Below, one piece after another: positions 1 through 9,149 of a DNA stretch of 64,000 bases (the stretch's first letter is position 1; each line of letters starts with the position of its first letter). The notes beneath the pieces were generated by a model, which made no database searches, was not told the DNA's origin, and was given only the letters and a program-made list of their open reading frames with translations. Position numbers and translations under genes: made by a program. Location: NCBI GenBank assembly GCA_964405435.1, contig CAYOOD010000026.1, positions 1 through 64,000 on the forward strand. Direction: 5' to 3'. The DNA comes from DVEG01 sp964405435 (GTDB lineage: Bacteria; Cyanobacteriota; Cyanobacteriia; Cyanobacteriales; Oscillatoriaceae).

Positions 1-28
1 CCTGATGTTTTTCTCTAATAGTATAATA

Positions 29-226
29 CTATCTTAGCCAACTTAGTATCATTTGGTATTGGGCAATCGTTTCGGGCTTGGCATTTTTGCAAGCTTCCCA
101 CTGAACCTTCGCGTCTTGCTGTTTGCCTGTTTTCTGCAGGAATGACGCCAGTTTGCAGTGAGCCATACCCCATTCAGGAGTCTCCGAGTTTATATCAGTA
201 TACAGACCGATCGCCTTTTGAAAATT
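29..226 (-). pseudogene. Detached C-terminal TPR segment of the upstream gene
   Basis: This stretch is in the same frame as the TPR gene and directly follows its TAA. It encodes 65 residues (KAIGLYTDIN, then WGMAHCKLASFLQKTGKQQDA) that look like one more TPR unit and a C-terminal cap, ending in TAG at 31-29. There is no start codon with a ribosome site. It is best explained as the lost C-terminus after a sense-to-TAA change, or as a read-through product. Confidence 0.65.
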
Positions 227-1303
227 TTACTCCGCTTCTGCCTGCAATTCCTGAAGTTTATTCGGGTCGAGATTGGGAAAAGACGTCTGCTTCACTAGCG
301 ACTCACCGAGATTGGTGTGAATTTCAGCTTTCAGAGCCTTGTTGAGGTTGCGTCTCTGTAGGGCTAGCTGAAAATAAGTTTCTGCCTCCATGTAATCTGA
401 TTGTTTTGTCCCGGTGTGCAAGATCACTCTGCCATAACCGTTTAATGAGGCAGGGTCGCCTTGCATCAAGCCCTTCTGGTAGAAGGATTTAGCTTCCTTA
501 AATTGGGCCAAACTTTCGTGAATTTTTCCCATCCCGACATTAATATCTGGGCGTTCTGGCAGGAAATTGTTCGCTTGTTCGTAGAGAAAGAGAGCCTTTG
601 ACAATTCACCTTGGTCGTATTTCTTTCTGGCCTCTTGATAATACATATCGCCCACGAAAGGTAGCGATTGGTATACGCCATAGGTCCCCAACAAAAGTAC
701 CGCAGAAGCGGCACAGGTGGCTTCTGCATGAAACTGCGGAGGAATCTTCAGACTCGTGAGTATGTTTTTAACGGTTTGCTGTCCTTTGTCGGTGAGCGCG
801 CCTCCAGTCACCAGAACCAACCCGGCACCCTGACTGATGGTGCCCAAAGTTTGCAATACATCCATCCCGTCTTTGGACATTGCCTTGACAGTCTGGGTGG
901 CAAATGTACCAGCCAGCACCAAGCACGCCACGGTAACACCATTCCACAGCCAATCAAAGCGATCCCAAGGGTTGACTTGATTAGGAGCTTGGAAAAACCA
1001 CCACCAAGCTGACTCTGGCGGCTTCAAACTCTGGCGAAGCTTGGCTAAGGCGATATTGGAGGCAAACGCCTGAGCCTGTTTCTGCAAGCGGCTATCCAAC
1101 TCCACCAGCGCAGCTATCTTTTGTTCGGAAGCTTTCGTTTTTTCCGGCAGCGCTTCTTCAACGGCATCGCGAGCCAGTAAAACTTTTACAATTTGTTGTG
1201 TAGAGGCATTGGGGGCGGCTTCATCGAGGGCTCCGAGCGCTTCCTCGTAGCGTTCAATGGCCCGTTCTAACTCCAAAGTTGTTGAAATTTCAGAAATCGT
1301 CAT
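227..1303 (-). CDS. Two-TM tetratricopeptide-repeat protein, cut by an in-frame stop
   Basis: Membrane-anchored TPR protein of unknown function; TPR helices normally mediate protein-protein contacts. Residues 1-95 are charged and probably helical, residues 119-137 and 196-214 are hydrophobic enough to be membrane segments, and TPR-like helix pairs follow from about residue 221. The frame ends at TAA (229-227), yet the same frame stays open for 65 further codons to TAG at 31-29 and still reads as TPR sequence. The ancestral protein was therefore probably 424 residues. No partner gene is visible. The TPR assignment is good; the role is unknown. Confidence 0.8.
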   Translation of the reverse strand: MTISEISTTLELERAIERYEEALGALDEAAPNASTQQIVKVLLARDAVEEALPEKTKASEQKIAALVELDSRLQKQAQAFASNIALAKLRQSLKPPESAWWWFFQAPNQVNPWDRFDWLWNGVTVACLVLAGTFATQTVKAMSKDGMDVLQTLGTISQGAGLVLVTGGALTDKGQQTVKNILTSLKIPPQFHAEATCAASAVLLLGTYGVYQSLPFVGDMYYQEARKKYDQGELSKALFLYEQANNFLPERPDINVGMGKIHESLAQFKEAKSFYQKGLMQGDPASLNGYGRVILHTGTKQSDYMEAETYFQLALQRRNLNKALKAEIHTNLGESLVKQTSFPNLDPNKLQELQAEAE

Positions 1304-1883
1304 ATTTAACCCAAATTACCCTGACTGTCAACCCTCTCAGGTTAGACTTTTTTAAAGTATAATCGATTTTAGCGTCCTGCCAATCATTAGGGGTTAGAGT
1401 GTAGGCGGGCGCGATCGCTGTTACCAGTCGTAAGACGGAATAATTCCGCTTTGAGCCTGCAGGGGATGATTTAAGTACAGCATCATCCCGTATTTGTCAA
1501 TCTAGCAGTAGCGTATCTAGGGAATCTAAATCCTGCATGTAAGCCGAGAAACCCTGTTTTTTGGAAAAACCGGGTTGCTGACTTTTTGAGGGCGGTTGTA
1601 CGCCACTCTGGCGCTCTCGGTTATTCGAGAGATTAAATGTTAGAAATTACAGGGGCTTGCTTTGGCAAATGCCCGCTCATTTGACGGTTTTTTAAGGAGA
1701 TGAAATCCCTGGTTTAGACCCGGGGGTTTTGCAGGCGATCGCCTGCTTTTTACGGCGGAGCAGAAGCGTGAAAGTGAATGCGATCGCGTGCTTGGAGTCG
1801 TCCCGACGGGAAAAACACCTGTAAAAACTGCTAGAATAGAAACCGAACGGACGCAGCCGATCGCACTTCTAGTTCGGATTAAT
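1304..1883. other. Gene-free intergenic stretch
   Basis: No convincing gene. It contains several HIP1 octamers, an imperfect AAACC/GGGTT hairpin near 1549-1580 that belongs to the short GAAACC..GGTTTC palindromes common in this window, and a T-tailed palindrome at 1731-1751. The open frame that reaches upstream of the hydrolase start (from 1788) has no ribosome site and is not hydrolase-like. Confidence 0.6.
1731..1751 (+). terminator. HIP1-containing palindrome with T-tract
   Basis: A perfect 16-nt palindrome with GCGATCGC at its centre is followed directly by TTTTT. The shape is that of an intrinsic terminator on the + strand, although no + strand gene lies immediately upstream. Confidence 0.4.
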
Positions 1884-2792
1884 ATGCTGACTGATAAACC
1901 GAATTTTATTCTATTTGCACAACACGGATGGGCAGATACCGGTCAGGCGATCGCGGCGCTGGCGCAGTCAGTTGCCTCGCCGGATACGCACGTCGTCGCT
2001 CCCAGCTTGGGCTATGTGAAAACCTGGCTGAGAATTGAACCCCTGATTGCCAAAGTCGAAGAAATTGCACGAGAAGCGATCGCCCAGCATCCCAATGCAC
2101 AAATCCGAATAATTGGGCATTCGATGGGCGGCTTGATTTGGCTGGAACTGCTCGACCGACACCCGGAATGGTGGGCGCTGGTGGAATCGCTCGTGCTAGT
2201 CGCTTCTCCCGTAGGCGGAGCGGATTTAGGGCGAATTTTAGATCCGTTCGATCTGGGAATTGGGATTGCGCGGGATCTGGGCAAAAACCGCAGAGCGATC
2301 GCCGAGAAAATAGCCCAATTCATCCCTACTTTAATAATAGTCGGCGATGTCGATGGCGGCAGTGACGGCACCATTACAGTAGAGTCGGCAAAATTCCGGC
2401 ACGCCCAAATTACCTACTTGCCAGGATTGCCTCACGCAGTCCTGAAAAATCATCCCAGTGTCGCCGCTGCTATCCTTGATTTTTGGGCGCAACCCGAAAA
2501 AGCCGTTCTCAAAACAGGAGAACCCGAATTCAGTGATTTAATCATCGAGCGATTGCGGGCAGTCGTTGGGATGACGGACGCTCACCGAAGAGGTTTCGCG
2601 CGATCGCGGGTATTTATCACCTTTAAAGACGGCAGCACGATTCGGACTTGGAAAAACCCGGTCGGAGTGGATCATGTCTTTGTTGCCAACAGTGCGGGTG
2701 AATGCCTTTATGGGGGCTTTGTCGGGTGGATACACGCAGAAGGATTGCGCCAAGCCCTGGAGGAGATAAAGCGGGAATACGCGCAGATGTAA
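1884..2792 (+). CDS. Alpha/beta hydrolase (lipase-like)
   Basis: Predicted serine hydrolase of the alpha/beta fold, 302 residues from the ATG at 1884; substrate unknown. The nucleophile elbow GHSMGG has Ser80, the strand before it reads NAQIRII, and a candidate catalytic His lies in GLPHAVLKNHP near residue 210, with an Asp candidate in the GDVDGG region. An N-terminal HGWADTG segment is typical of the oxyanion side. The last 70 residues (RSRVFITFKDGSTIRTW) form an extra beta-rich segment I cannot name. The ATG at 1884 is preferred over the frame opening at 1788 because the extra 32 residues have no hydrolase character. The gene stands alone. Confidence 0.82.
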   Translation: MLTDKPNFILFAQHGWADTGQAIAALAQSVASPDTHVVAPSLGYVKTWLRIEPLIAKVEEIAREAIAQHPNAQIRIIGHSMGGLIWLELLDRHPEWWALVESLVLVASPVGGADLGRILDPFDLGIGIARDLGKNRRAIAEKIAQFIPTLIIVGDVDGGSDGTITVESAKFRHAQITYLPGLPHAVLKNHPSVAAAILDFWAQPEKAVLKTGEPEFSDLIIERLRAVVGMTDAHRRGFARSRVFITFKDGSTIRTWKNPVGVDHVFVANSAGECLYGGFVGWIHAEGLRQALEEIKREYAQM

Positions 2793-3056
2793 TATGCAGA
2801 GCGGTTCGCGCCTGTCAATCCAATCTGTGATGGGCGATCGCTCTCTAGCATATTTTTAGCTGAACTTTCAAAATTTTAACTATTATAACCTAAATACTTC
2901 AGCAAGACAAGCGCGTCAGCTTACTTGATTTTTCAGTCAACTTAAGATAGAGTAGTGATGGGTTTCTACTGGAGCCGTCCACAGTAATACTAATAAACCA
3001 GACTTCTCCAGCGATCCTACAGAAAGAAACTGCTGTTTTAATGGTAAAGTCAACTT

Positions 3057-3845
3057 ATGGCTAGCACTCATACAGGAATCGAGTGGACTGATAGAACGTG
3101 GAATCCCACGACTGGCTGCAACAAAGTCAGTCCGGGTTGCACCCATTGCTATGCTGAAACCCTCACCAAACGTTTCCATACAAATTTCTCTCAAGGATTT
3201 GAGTTGACATTGCACCCAGAGCGCTTGCAAGAACCCAAGCGGTGGCGCAAGCCGAGTCGCATCTTCGTTAATTCAATGAGCGACCTTTTCCACGAAAAAG
3301 TGCCTGTTGAATTCCTAAAAGATGTTTTTGAGGTAATTCGCGAAACTCCCAGACATATCTATCAAATTTTGACAAAGCGCCACGAACGTTTACTCGAACT
3401 AGCGGATCAATTAAAGTGGCATGATAATATTTGGATCGGCGTCTCTGTGGAGAATCAAAACTACGTTCATCGGGTTGATTACTTGCGACAAGTCCCTGCC
3501 AAAGTCCGCTTTTTATCCTGCGAACCGCTTTTGAGTTCGTTAGAACTCGATCTGAGAGATATTCACTGGGTTATCGTTGGCGGCGAATCGGGAACAAAAC
3601 ACCGTCCCATGCAAATAGAATGGGCGCAGAATATCCGCAACCAGTGTCAAGTGGCTGGTGTAGCCTTTTTCTTCAAGCAAGTTGGCGGCAGAACGCCCAA
3701 AGCAGGAGGGTGGCTTTTAGATGGGAAAATTTGGGACGAGATGCCTGATGCTTGGACTGAACACTGCAAGCAATGGGAAGGATCTACTGGAAGAGCCTTG
3801 CGAAAATCCGAGCGAGCAGCTCTTACTTTTTCGGCGGGAAGGTAA
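3057..3845 (+). CDS. DUF5131 (phage Gp37/Gp68-type) three-Cys protein
   Basis: Member of the DUF5131 family, distantly like radical-SAM/spore-photoproduct-lyase enzymes; the reaction is not established. The N-terminus TGIEWTDRTWNPTTGC continues into a three-cysteine motif, Cys21-x6-Cys28-x2-Cys31, likely to bind a metal cluster. RIFVNSMSDLFHE and the C-terminal FFKQVGGR motif are family hallmarks. 262 residues is the normal length. Its 3' end overlaps that of the convergent gene 3823-4893 by 23 bp. That neighbour is TcmP, named for being the partner of three-Cys-motif proteins, so the two are very likely one functional unit. Confidence 0.88.
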   Translation: MASTHTGIEWTDRTWNPTTGCNKVSPGCTHCYAETLTKRFHTNFSQGFELTLHPERLQEPKRWRKPSRIFVNSMSDLFHEKVPVEFLKDVFEVIRETPRHIYQILTKRHERLLELADQLKWHDNIWIGVSVENQNYVHRVDYLRQVPAKVRFLSCEPLLSSLELDLRDIHWVIVGGESGTKHRPMQIEWAQNIRNQCQVAGVAFFFKQVGGRTPKAGGWLLDGKIWDEMPDAWTEHCKQWEGSTGRALRKSERAALTFSAGR

Positions 3846-4893
3846 CTTTCACCGTGTCTGCAAATGTATTCTTACGGCGTCGGGTAGCAGGTGGCTCGGC
3901 TGTAATTTTCCCTTGCTGCTCTAGTTTCTGGAGAACTTCTTTGTAATTTTTACTGATGTAGCGTTTGCCAACGTGGTGCCGGTTATAAACCTCTACCATA
4001 GTCATTGTCCGACCAGCGAACTCATCCAAAAGCATAGTTTCAAGGTCGTCAAGCGGTCGCGATAGCTCGAAAAGTAAAGGTTGCGCGATCGTAGCCGGAT
4101 TGTATTCAAAAGAAGGTACGCCTTGTTCCATACCTGAACTTTCTTTGGCCATAATCTCTTTCATAATGGAGTAACCACGGACGTGCTTAGAGACAAAAAT
4201 TAGATGATGGCTGGTTCGGTTTCCCCTATCGTTTTTAAAGCAAAACGGCAAAACGTACTCGCCACCGATTTCTTTCAATGCCTCAGAGACTTCCTCCACG
4301 ATTGTTAACTCTCGTTCATGGGGCTTTTTAAATTCTAATTGTTCGCGAAGAGTATCCGCTCGTTCTTTTCCAAAAAGAGCATTCATGTGTTCCTCAACGG
4401 CTGGGTTGTGCAAACCCATATTGATTCGGTTGTAGTTGAAGAAAAATATACAATCACAACCCCAATTCATTATTAGCGAACCTATGAGACGGAGTGACAA
4501 GCCTTTATAACCCCAAGGGTCAATAAAAAACAGGGTAGGAATCTGTCGAATTTGCTCAAATGCTTGGATGATTTCTTCTCCCACCTCTTTATTTAAAACT
4601 ACGGGTCTGTTTTTCAATGTGTACAGACCAGAAAGAGAGTCTATTGCCTCCTGTAGCGATCGAGCGTTGTTAGAGTCTATATCATTAAAAATGGTTACTA
4701 ACATCTCTCGCATAGCTGGATCGGCAATGGCACGCTCTAAAATAAGTAAGGGCGTAGACTTAGAACCATCTTTATAGCGGCCCGGGCCAGAAAAAAGATC
4801 GATATAGGCAATTTTTTCAGCCCGGTTTTTAGCTTGCGGTATAATTACCTTTGCCCAGGCCCAAAAGTATTTTGCAACTATTTCAGCCTTCAC
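3823..4893 (-). CDS. tcmP: Three-Cys-motif partner protein TcmP
   Basis: TcmP family protein, found next to DUF5131 genes; function unknown, proposed partner of the three-Cys protein. AYIDLFSGPGRYKDG is the family signature and resembles a methyltransferase-like glycine loop; TLFFIDPWGYKG follows, and the C-terminal part looks like a winged helix (VEVYNRHHVGKRYISKNYKEVL). The only possible start here is GTG at 4893, but the frame remains open upstream and reads SGEPSKEQSL, as expected of the family N-terminus. No ATG, GTG or TTG precedes it before a stop, and the upstream DNA is a short CATGGCTTATGG-type repeat. The 5' end may therefore have been remodelled or lost. Confidence 0.85.
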   Translation of the reverse strand: MKAEIVAKYFWAWAKVIIPQAKNRAEKIAYIDLFSGPGRYKDGSKSTPLLILERAIADPAMREMLVTIFNDIDSNNARSLQEAIDSLSGLYTLKNRPVVLNKEVGEEIIQAFEQIRQIPTLFFIDPWGYKGLSLRLIGSLIMNWGCDCIFFFNYNRINMGLHNPAVEEHMNALFGKERADTLREQLEFKKPHERELTIVEEVSEALKEIGGEYVLPFCFKNDRGNRTSHHLIFVSKHVRGYSIMKEIMAKESSGMEQGVPSFEYNPATIAQPLLFELSRPLDDLETMLLDEFAGRTMTMVEVYNRHHVGKRYISKNYKEVLQKLEQQGKITAEPPATRRRKNTFADTVKVTFPPKK

Positions 4894-5176
4894 TAAAGAT
4901 TGTTCTTTAGACGGCTCTCCTGACTTTGTGGTGGAAAACCGGGCTTTTCCGGGCTTATGGCTTATGGCTCATGGCATGGAAAATGCTTTTCCTGCAAGGC
5001 TTTCACCAAAAATATTAGTTTTTCTTATCACCAAGGAGTCGGGAGAGCCCTTTAGACTCGTCAAAAAAAGAACTGTTGCTCATAAGTTTTTCTGGTCATT
5101 AGACAATAAAATCACTCCCCCTGTTTTCTGAATCTTTTTTCTGAAATAGAGGGATGATACTTCTCTGCTGAATGAC

Positions 5177-8100
5177 TTAATGTTTCTTCAGTGTACCATA
5201 CCCCCCACCTCCTGGTGTTTCAATGACAAACACATCCCCCGGCTGCATCTGAACAGCAGCCGTGCTGCCCAACTCCTCCACAGTACCATCACTCCTTTCC
5301 ACCCAATTTTTCCCCACAGCGCCATCACCGCCGCCATTCAATCCGTAAGGCGGAATCACGCGACGTCCTGATAAAATAGCAGCCGTCATCGGTTCGAGAA
5401 AGCGGATGCGACGGATGACGCCATTGCCGCCGCGATGGCATCCCAAACCGCCGCTATTCGGGCGAATGGAAAAACTTTCTAACAGCACGGGGAACCGCCA
5501 TTCCAGCACTTCGGGATCGGTGAGGCGGGAATTCGTCATGTGCGTTTGTACAGCATCGGTTCCGTCGAAATTCGCTCCCGCACCCGAACCGCCGCAGATG
5601 GTTTCGTAATATTGATATCGATCATTTCCAAAGGTAAAATTATTCATCGTTCCCTGAGAAGCCGCGATCGCGCCCAGCGCTCCATACAATGCGTCCGTGA
5701 TATTCTGCGATGTCTCCACATTCCCCGCCACCACTGCAGCCGGGTAACGCGGATTCAACAGGCACCCTTCCGGGATGACAATTTCCAGCGGTTTCAGACA
5801 GCCGGCATTGAGGGGAATGTCGTCATCGACTAGCGTGCGGAAAACATACAGCACGGCGGCTTTGCACACCGCAGCGGGCGCGTTGAAATTGCTGGCGAGT
5901 TGGGCAGAAGTACCCGTGAAATCTATTTTAGCGCTGCGAGTATTGCGGGCGATCGCAATTTTTACCTTTACCTCCCCGCCCTTATCCATCGGATAACTAA
6001 ACTCGCCATCCTTCAAACTATCGATCGCGCGGCGCACTGACGCTTCGGCATTATCCTGCACGAAGCCCATATAAGCTTGCACCGTTTCCAAACCGTAATG
6101 CTCTACCATCTTGCCGAGTTCCTGCACGCCGCGCTCGTTGGCTGCAATCTGCGCCTGCAAATCTGCTAGATTTTGAGCCGTATTTCGCGCGGGATATTTG
6201 CCAGATGTCAGCAGTTCTAGCAATTCTTTCTCCCGAAAGTTTCCCTCACTCACCAGTTGAAAATTATCGAGTAACACCCCTTCTTCTTCTACCGTCGTGC
6301 TATTGGGCGGCATCGAACCGGGCGTAATGCCGCCAATATCGGCGTGGTGCCCGCGCGAAGCGACGTAGAAGAGCGGCAGAGAAGGCTCGTTAGCAAATGC
6401 GGGGGTAATTACGGTAACGTCGGGCAGGTGAGTACCGCCGTTGTAGGGATTGTTGGAAACATAAACATCCCCTGGTTTAATGCCGTCGCCTTTGGCAGCA
6501 ATTAAAGCCTCTACGCTCTCGCTCATCGAGCCTAAATGCACGGGAATGTGAGGCGCATTCGCAACTAACTGCCCGTTCTGGTCGAAAATCGCGCAGGAAA
6601 AATCGAGGCGTTCTTTTATATTAACAGAAGAAGCGGTATTTTGCAAAGTGATGCCCATTTGTTCCGCGATCGCTCGGAACAAATTATTAAAAATCTCCAG
6701 CATCACCGGATCGGGGTTGTGAGTGCTGAGTGCTGAGTGCTGAGTGCTGAGTGGGGAGGAGTGATGAGTGCTGAGCGGGGAGTGTTGAGGGCTGAGTAGG
6801 GAATTTCCCTGTTGTTTTTTCAAAATTAAATGATTGCGATCGCTTAATTCCGCCTGCCAGCCCAATTCGATCGCATTCGTACCCGTTGCCTCTACAATAA
6901 TCGCAGGGCCGGTTATGCAATCTCCCGGCTGCAAGTCATCCCGCTGAAATACGGGCGTGTCGCGCCACGCACCAGCGGCATACATTTGCACCGTTGCAAC
7001 GGGCGCAGCAGGTTCAGGCGATCGCCTCAAAATGACCCCCTCCTCCGGCACCTCCATTTTATCCACAACCTCCACCGAAACCGCCTCGACAATCAGCGCT
7101 TTCTCCTCCATCACGAACCCGTAGCGCTGCCGGTGCGCCTCCTCAAAGCGCAGCTTCATTTCCGCTACACCGCCAAAATCCACAATCAGCGCCGAATCGC
7201 TTCCCTGATATTTGAGATGCACCTTTCGCAAAACCTCAAATTCCTCTGCTTCCTCTGCGCCTTTGCGGTTCAATTCCTTTTTACCCTCAGCCTCCAACTC
7301 CGCCAAAACCTGCTGCAACTCCGACACCAACTCTTCACCCAACTTCGCCTCAACCGATCGCTCGCGAATCGCGCGCGCGTCTGCCAACCCCATCCCATAA
7401 GCAGATAAAACCCCCGCATACGGGTGTAATAACACTTGCTTCATCCCCAAAGCATCGGCAATTAAACAAGCGTGCTGCCCGCCAGCACCGCCAAAACAGC
7501 ACAGCGTATATTCCGAAACGTCGTAACCGCGCTGGAGGGATATTTTTTTAATAGCATTCGCCATTTTTTCCACTGCGATCGCCAGAAATCCCGCCGCCAC
7601 CTTTTCGGGCGATCGCCCGTCGCCAATTTCCGCCGCTAATTGAGCGAATTTCTGCCGCACGACTTCGGCATCTAGCGGCAAATCCCCACTTTCACCAAAT
7701 ACTTTTGGGAAAAATTCCGGCTGAATTTTCCCTAACATGACGTTGCAATCCGTCACCGCAAGCCGCCCGCCTTTGCGGTAACAAGCTGGTCCCGGATTGG
7801 CTCCGGCTGATTCAGGTCCCACCCGATAGCGCGAACCGTCAAAAAATAGAATCGAACCGCCACCCGCTGCTACTGTATGAATCGCCATCATCGGAGCTCG
7901 CAACCGCACCCCGGCAATTTCTGTCTCGAATTGCCGTTCGTATTCGCCACTATAGTGCGCGACATCGGTAGAGGTTCCGCCCATGTCAAAGCTGATAATT
8001 TTCTCCAATCCCGCCATGCGAGAAGTCTGCACCGCTCCGACAATTCCGCCAGCAGGTCCCGATAAAATACTGTCTTTTCCTTGGAATTGCTGAGCGTCTG

Positions 8101-8872
8101 CTAACCCGCCATTCGATTGCATGAACATTAATTTGATTGGGGAAGCTGAGAAGTTTCCTGCTCCTAATTGATTCGCTACGCGCTCGACATACCGCCGCAG
8201 AATGGGAGATAAATAAGCGTCAACGACGGTGGTATCGCCTCGGCTCACGAGTTTCATCAAGGGGCTGACTTCGTGAGAAACTGATATTTGGGTAAAGCCA
8301 ATTTCTCGCGCGATCGCTTTTAAGCGTTTTTCGTGGTTGGGATAGCGGTAGCCGTGCATTAATGCGATCGCGCAACTGCGGATGCCGTCGCTGTAGGCTG
8401 CTTGGAGGGATGCGATCGCGCTGGTTTCTTCCAGCGGGATTAATTCTTCCCCGCGAGCGCTGTAGCGTTCTTCTACTTCGATAACGCGATCGTAGAGCAT
8501 TTCTGGCAGTACAATCTGACGGGCGAAGATATTCGGGCGGTTTTGATAGCCGATGCGCAGCGCATCTCGAAACCCTTTGGTAATGGCTAAAACCACGCGA
8601 TCGCCCTTTCTTTCCAGCAGCGCATTTGTCGCCACCGTCGTCCCCATTTTCACCGCTTCAATCCACTCCGCCGGTATCGCTTCTCCTGCTGGAATTCCTA
8701 AAATATCCCGAATTCCCTGCACTGGCGCATCCGCGTAGCGTTCTGGATTTTCCGAGAGCAATTTGTGAATCACCAGTTTGCCGTCGGGGCGTTTGGCGAC
8801 GATATCGGTAAATGTACCCCCCCGATCGATCCAGAATTGCCAGCGGTTGTTAGCGGTAGAAGCATCAGTCAT
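5177..8872 (-). CDS. 5-oxoprolinase (ATP-hydrolysing), HyuA-HyuB fusion
   Basis: Cytosolic enzyme converting 5-oxo-L-proline plus ATP to L-glutamate, closing the gamma-glutamyl cycle. The 1231-residue chain has a HyuA half (residues 1-680; FWIDRGGTFTD at the start and the actin-fold motif SFDMGGTSTDV) and a HyuB half from about residue 720 (PVMLEIFNNLFRAIAEQMG), as in single-chain OPLAH proteins. The linker (about residues 690-717, Ser/His/Thr-rich) is encoded by an in-frame heptamer repeat array at 6719-6800, so it is repeat-derived. A hydantoinase is the alternative call, but the fused layout favours oxoprolinase. Transcribed alone on the minus strand. Confidence 0.93.
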   Translation of the reverse strand: MTDASTANNRWQFWIDRGGTFTDIVAKRPDGKLVIHKLLSENPERYADAPVQGIRDILGIPAGEAIPAEWIEAVKMGTTVATNALLERKGDRVVLAITKGFRDALRIGYQNRPNIFARQIVLPEMLYDRVIEVEERYSARGEELIPLEETSAIASLQAAYSDGIRSCAIALMHGYRYPNHEKRLKAIAREIGFTQISVSHEVSPLMKLVSRGDTTVVDAYLSPILRRYVERVANQLGAGNFSASPIKLMFMQSNGGLADAQQFQGKDSILSGPAGGIVGAVQTSRMAGLEKIISFDMGGTSTDVAHYSGEYERQFETEIAGVRLRAPMMAIHTVAAGGGSILFFDGSRYRVGPESAGANPGPACYRKGGRLAVTDCNVMLGKIQPEFFPKVFGESGDLPLDAEVVRQKFAQLAAEIGDGRSPEKVAAGFLAIAVEKMANAIKKISLQRGYDVSEYTLCCFGGAGGQHACLIADALGMKQVLLHPYAGVLSAYGMGLADARAIRERSVEAKLGEELVSELQQVLAELEAEGKKELNRKGAEEAEEFEVLRKVHLKYQGSDSALIVDFGGVAEMKLRFEEAHRQRYGFVMEEKALIVEAVSVEVVDKMEVPEEGVILRRSPEPAAPVATVQMYAAGAWRDTPVFQRDDLQPGDCITGPAIIVEATGTNAIELGWQAELSDRNHLILKKQQGNSLLSPQHSPLSTHHSSPLSTQHSALSTHNPDPVMLEIFNNLFRAIAEQMGITLQNTASSVNIKERLDFSCAIFDQNGQLVANAPHIPVHLGSMSESVEALIAAKGDGIKPGDVYVSNNPYNGGTHLPDVTVITPAFANEPSLPLFYVASRGHHADIGGITPGSMPPNSTTVEEEGVLLDNFQLVSEGNFREKELLELLTSGKYPARNTAQNLADLQAQIAANERGVQELGKMVEHYGLETVQAYMGFVQDNAEASVRRAIDSLKDGEFSYPMDKGGEVKVKIAIARNTRSAKIDFTGTSAQLASNFNAPAAVCKAAVLYVFRTLVDDDIPLNAGCLKPLEIVIPEGCLLNPRYPAAVVAGNVETSQNITDALYGALGAIAASQGTMNNFTFGNDRYQYYETICGGSGAGANFDGTDAVQTHMTNSRLTDPEVLEWRFPVLLESFSIRPNSGGLGCHRGGNGVIRRIRFLEPMTAAILSGRRVIPPYGLNGGGDGAVGKNWVERSDGTVEELGSTAAVQMQPGDVFVIETPGGGGYGTLKKH
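6719..6800. repeat. STRR heptamer array inside the oxoprolinase gene
   Basis: Imperfect tandem copies of the heptamer GTGCTGA/GTGATGA/GTGTTGA, the same unit as the intergenic arrays at 32113-32212 and 35636-35700. Here it lies within coding DNA and keeps the frame, encoding a Ser/Thr/His-rich linker between the HyuA and HyuB halves. Confidence 0.9.
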
Positions 8873-9028
8873 GTTTCAAGGCAGTGTCGCGTCTCTACTA
8901 TTGTGACAGCGAAGAGGAGCGCTTTTCAAGAGCAAGCGATCGCTTTTCTATCCGGCTCTACTTCGGTTGGGTAGAGCTGAAAGCGTTACCCAATCTACTG
9001 CTCTTGACAAATCCTAGCGATCGCCTGT

Positions 9029-9129
9029 TTTAGCGGTTTTCAGGCGAACACAAGTCAGAAACCCGGCTTCTTCAAGAAGCCGGGTTTCTAGCTTTCACAG
9101 CCGTTCGCTTTTCAAATAGAACCGCTATA
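9029..9129. repeat. Palindromic MITE-like element, copy A
   Basis: About 100-bp near-palindrome. The core is a 33-nt hairpin (9057-9089) of the form AGAAACCCGGCTTCTT..AAGAAGCCGGGTTTCT, flanked by outer arms TAGCGGTTTTCAGG and TTCAAATAGAACCGCTA. It matches copies at 30100, 60094 and 60456. It has no coding capacity and lies between oxoprolinase and the Cys-rich gene. Confidence 0.8.
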
Positions 9130-9149
9130 GTTCTGCACTACCTCAACAT

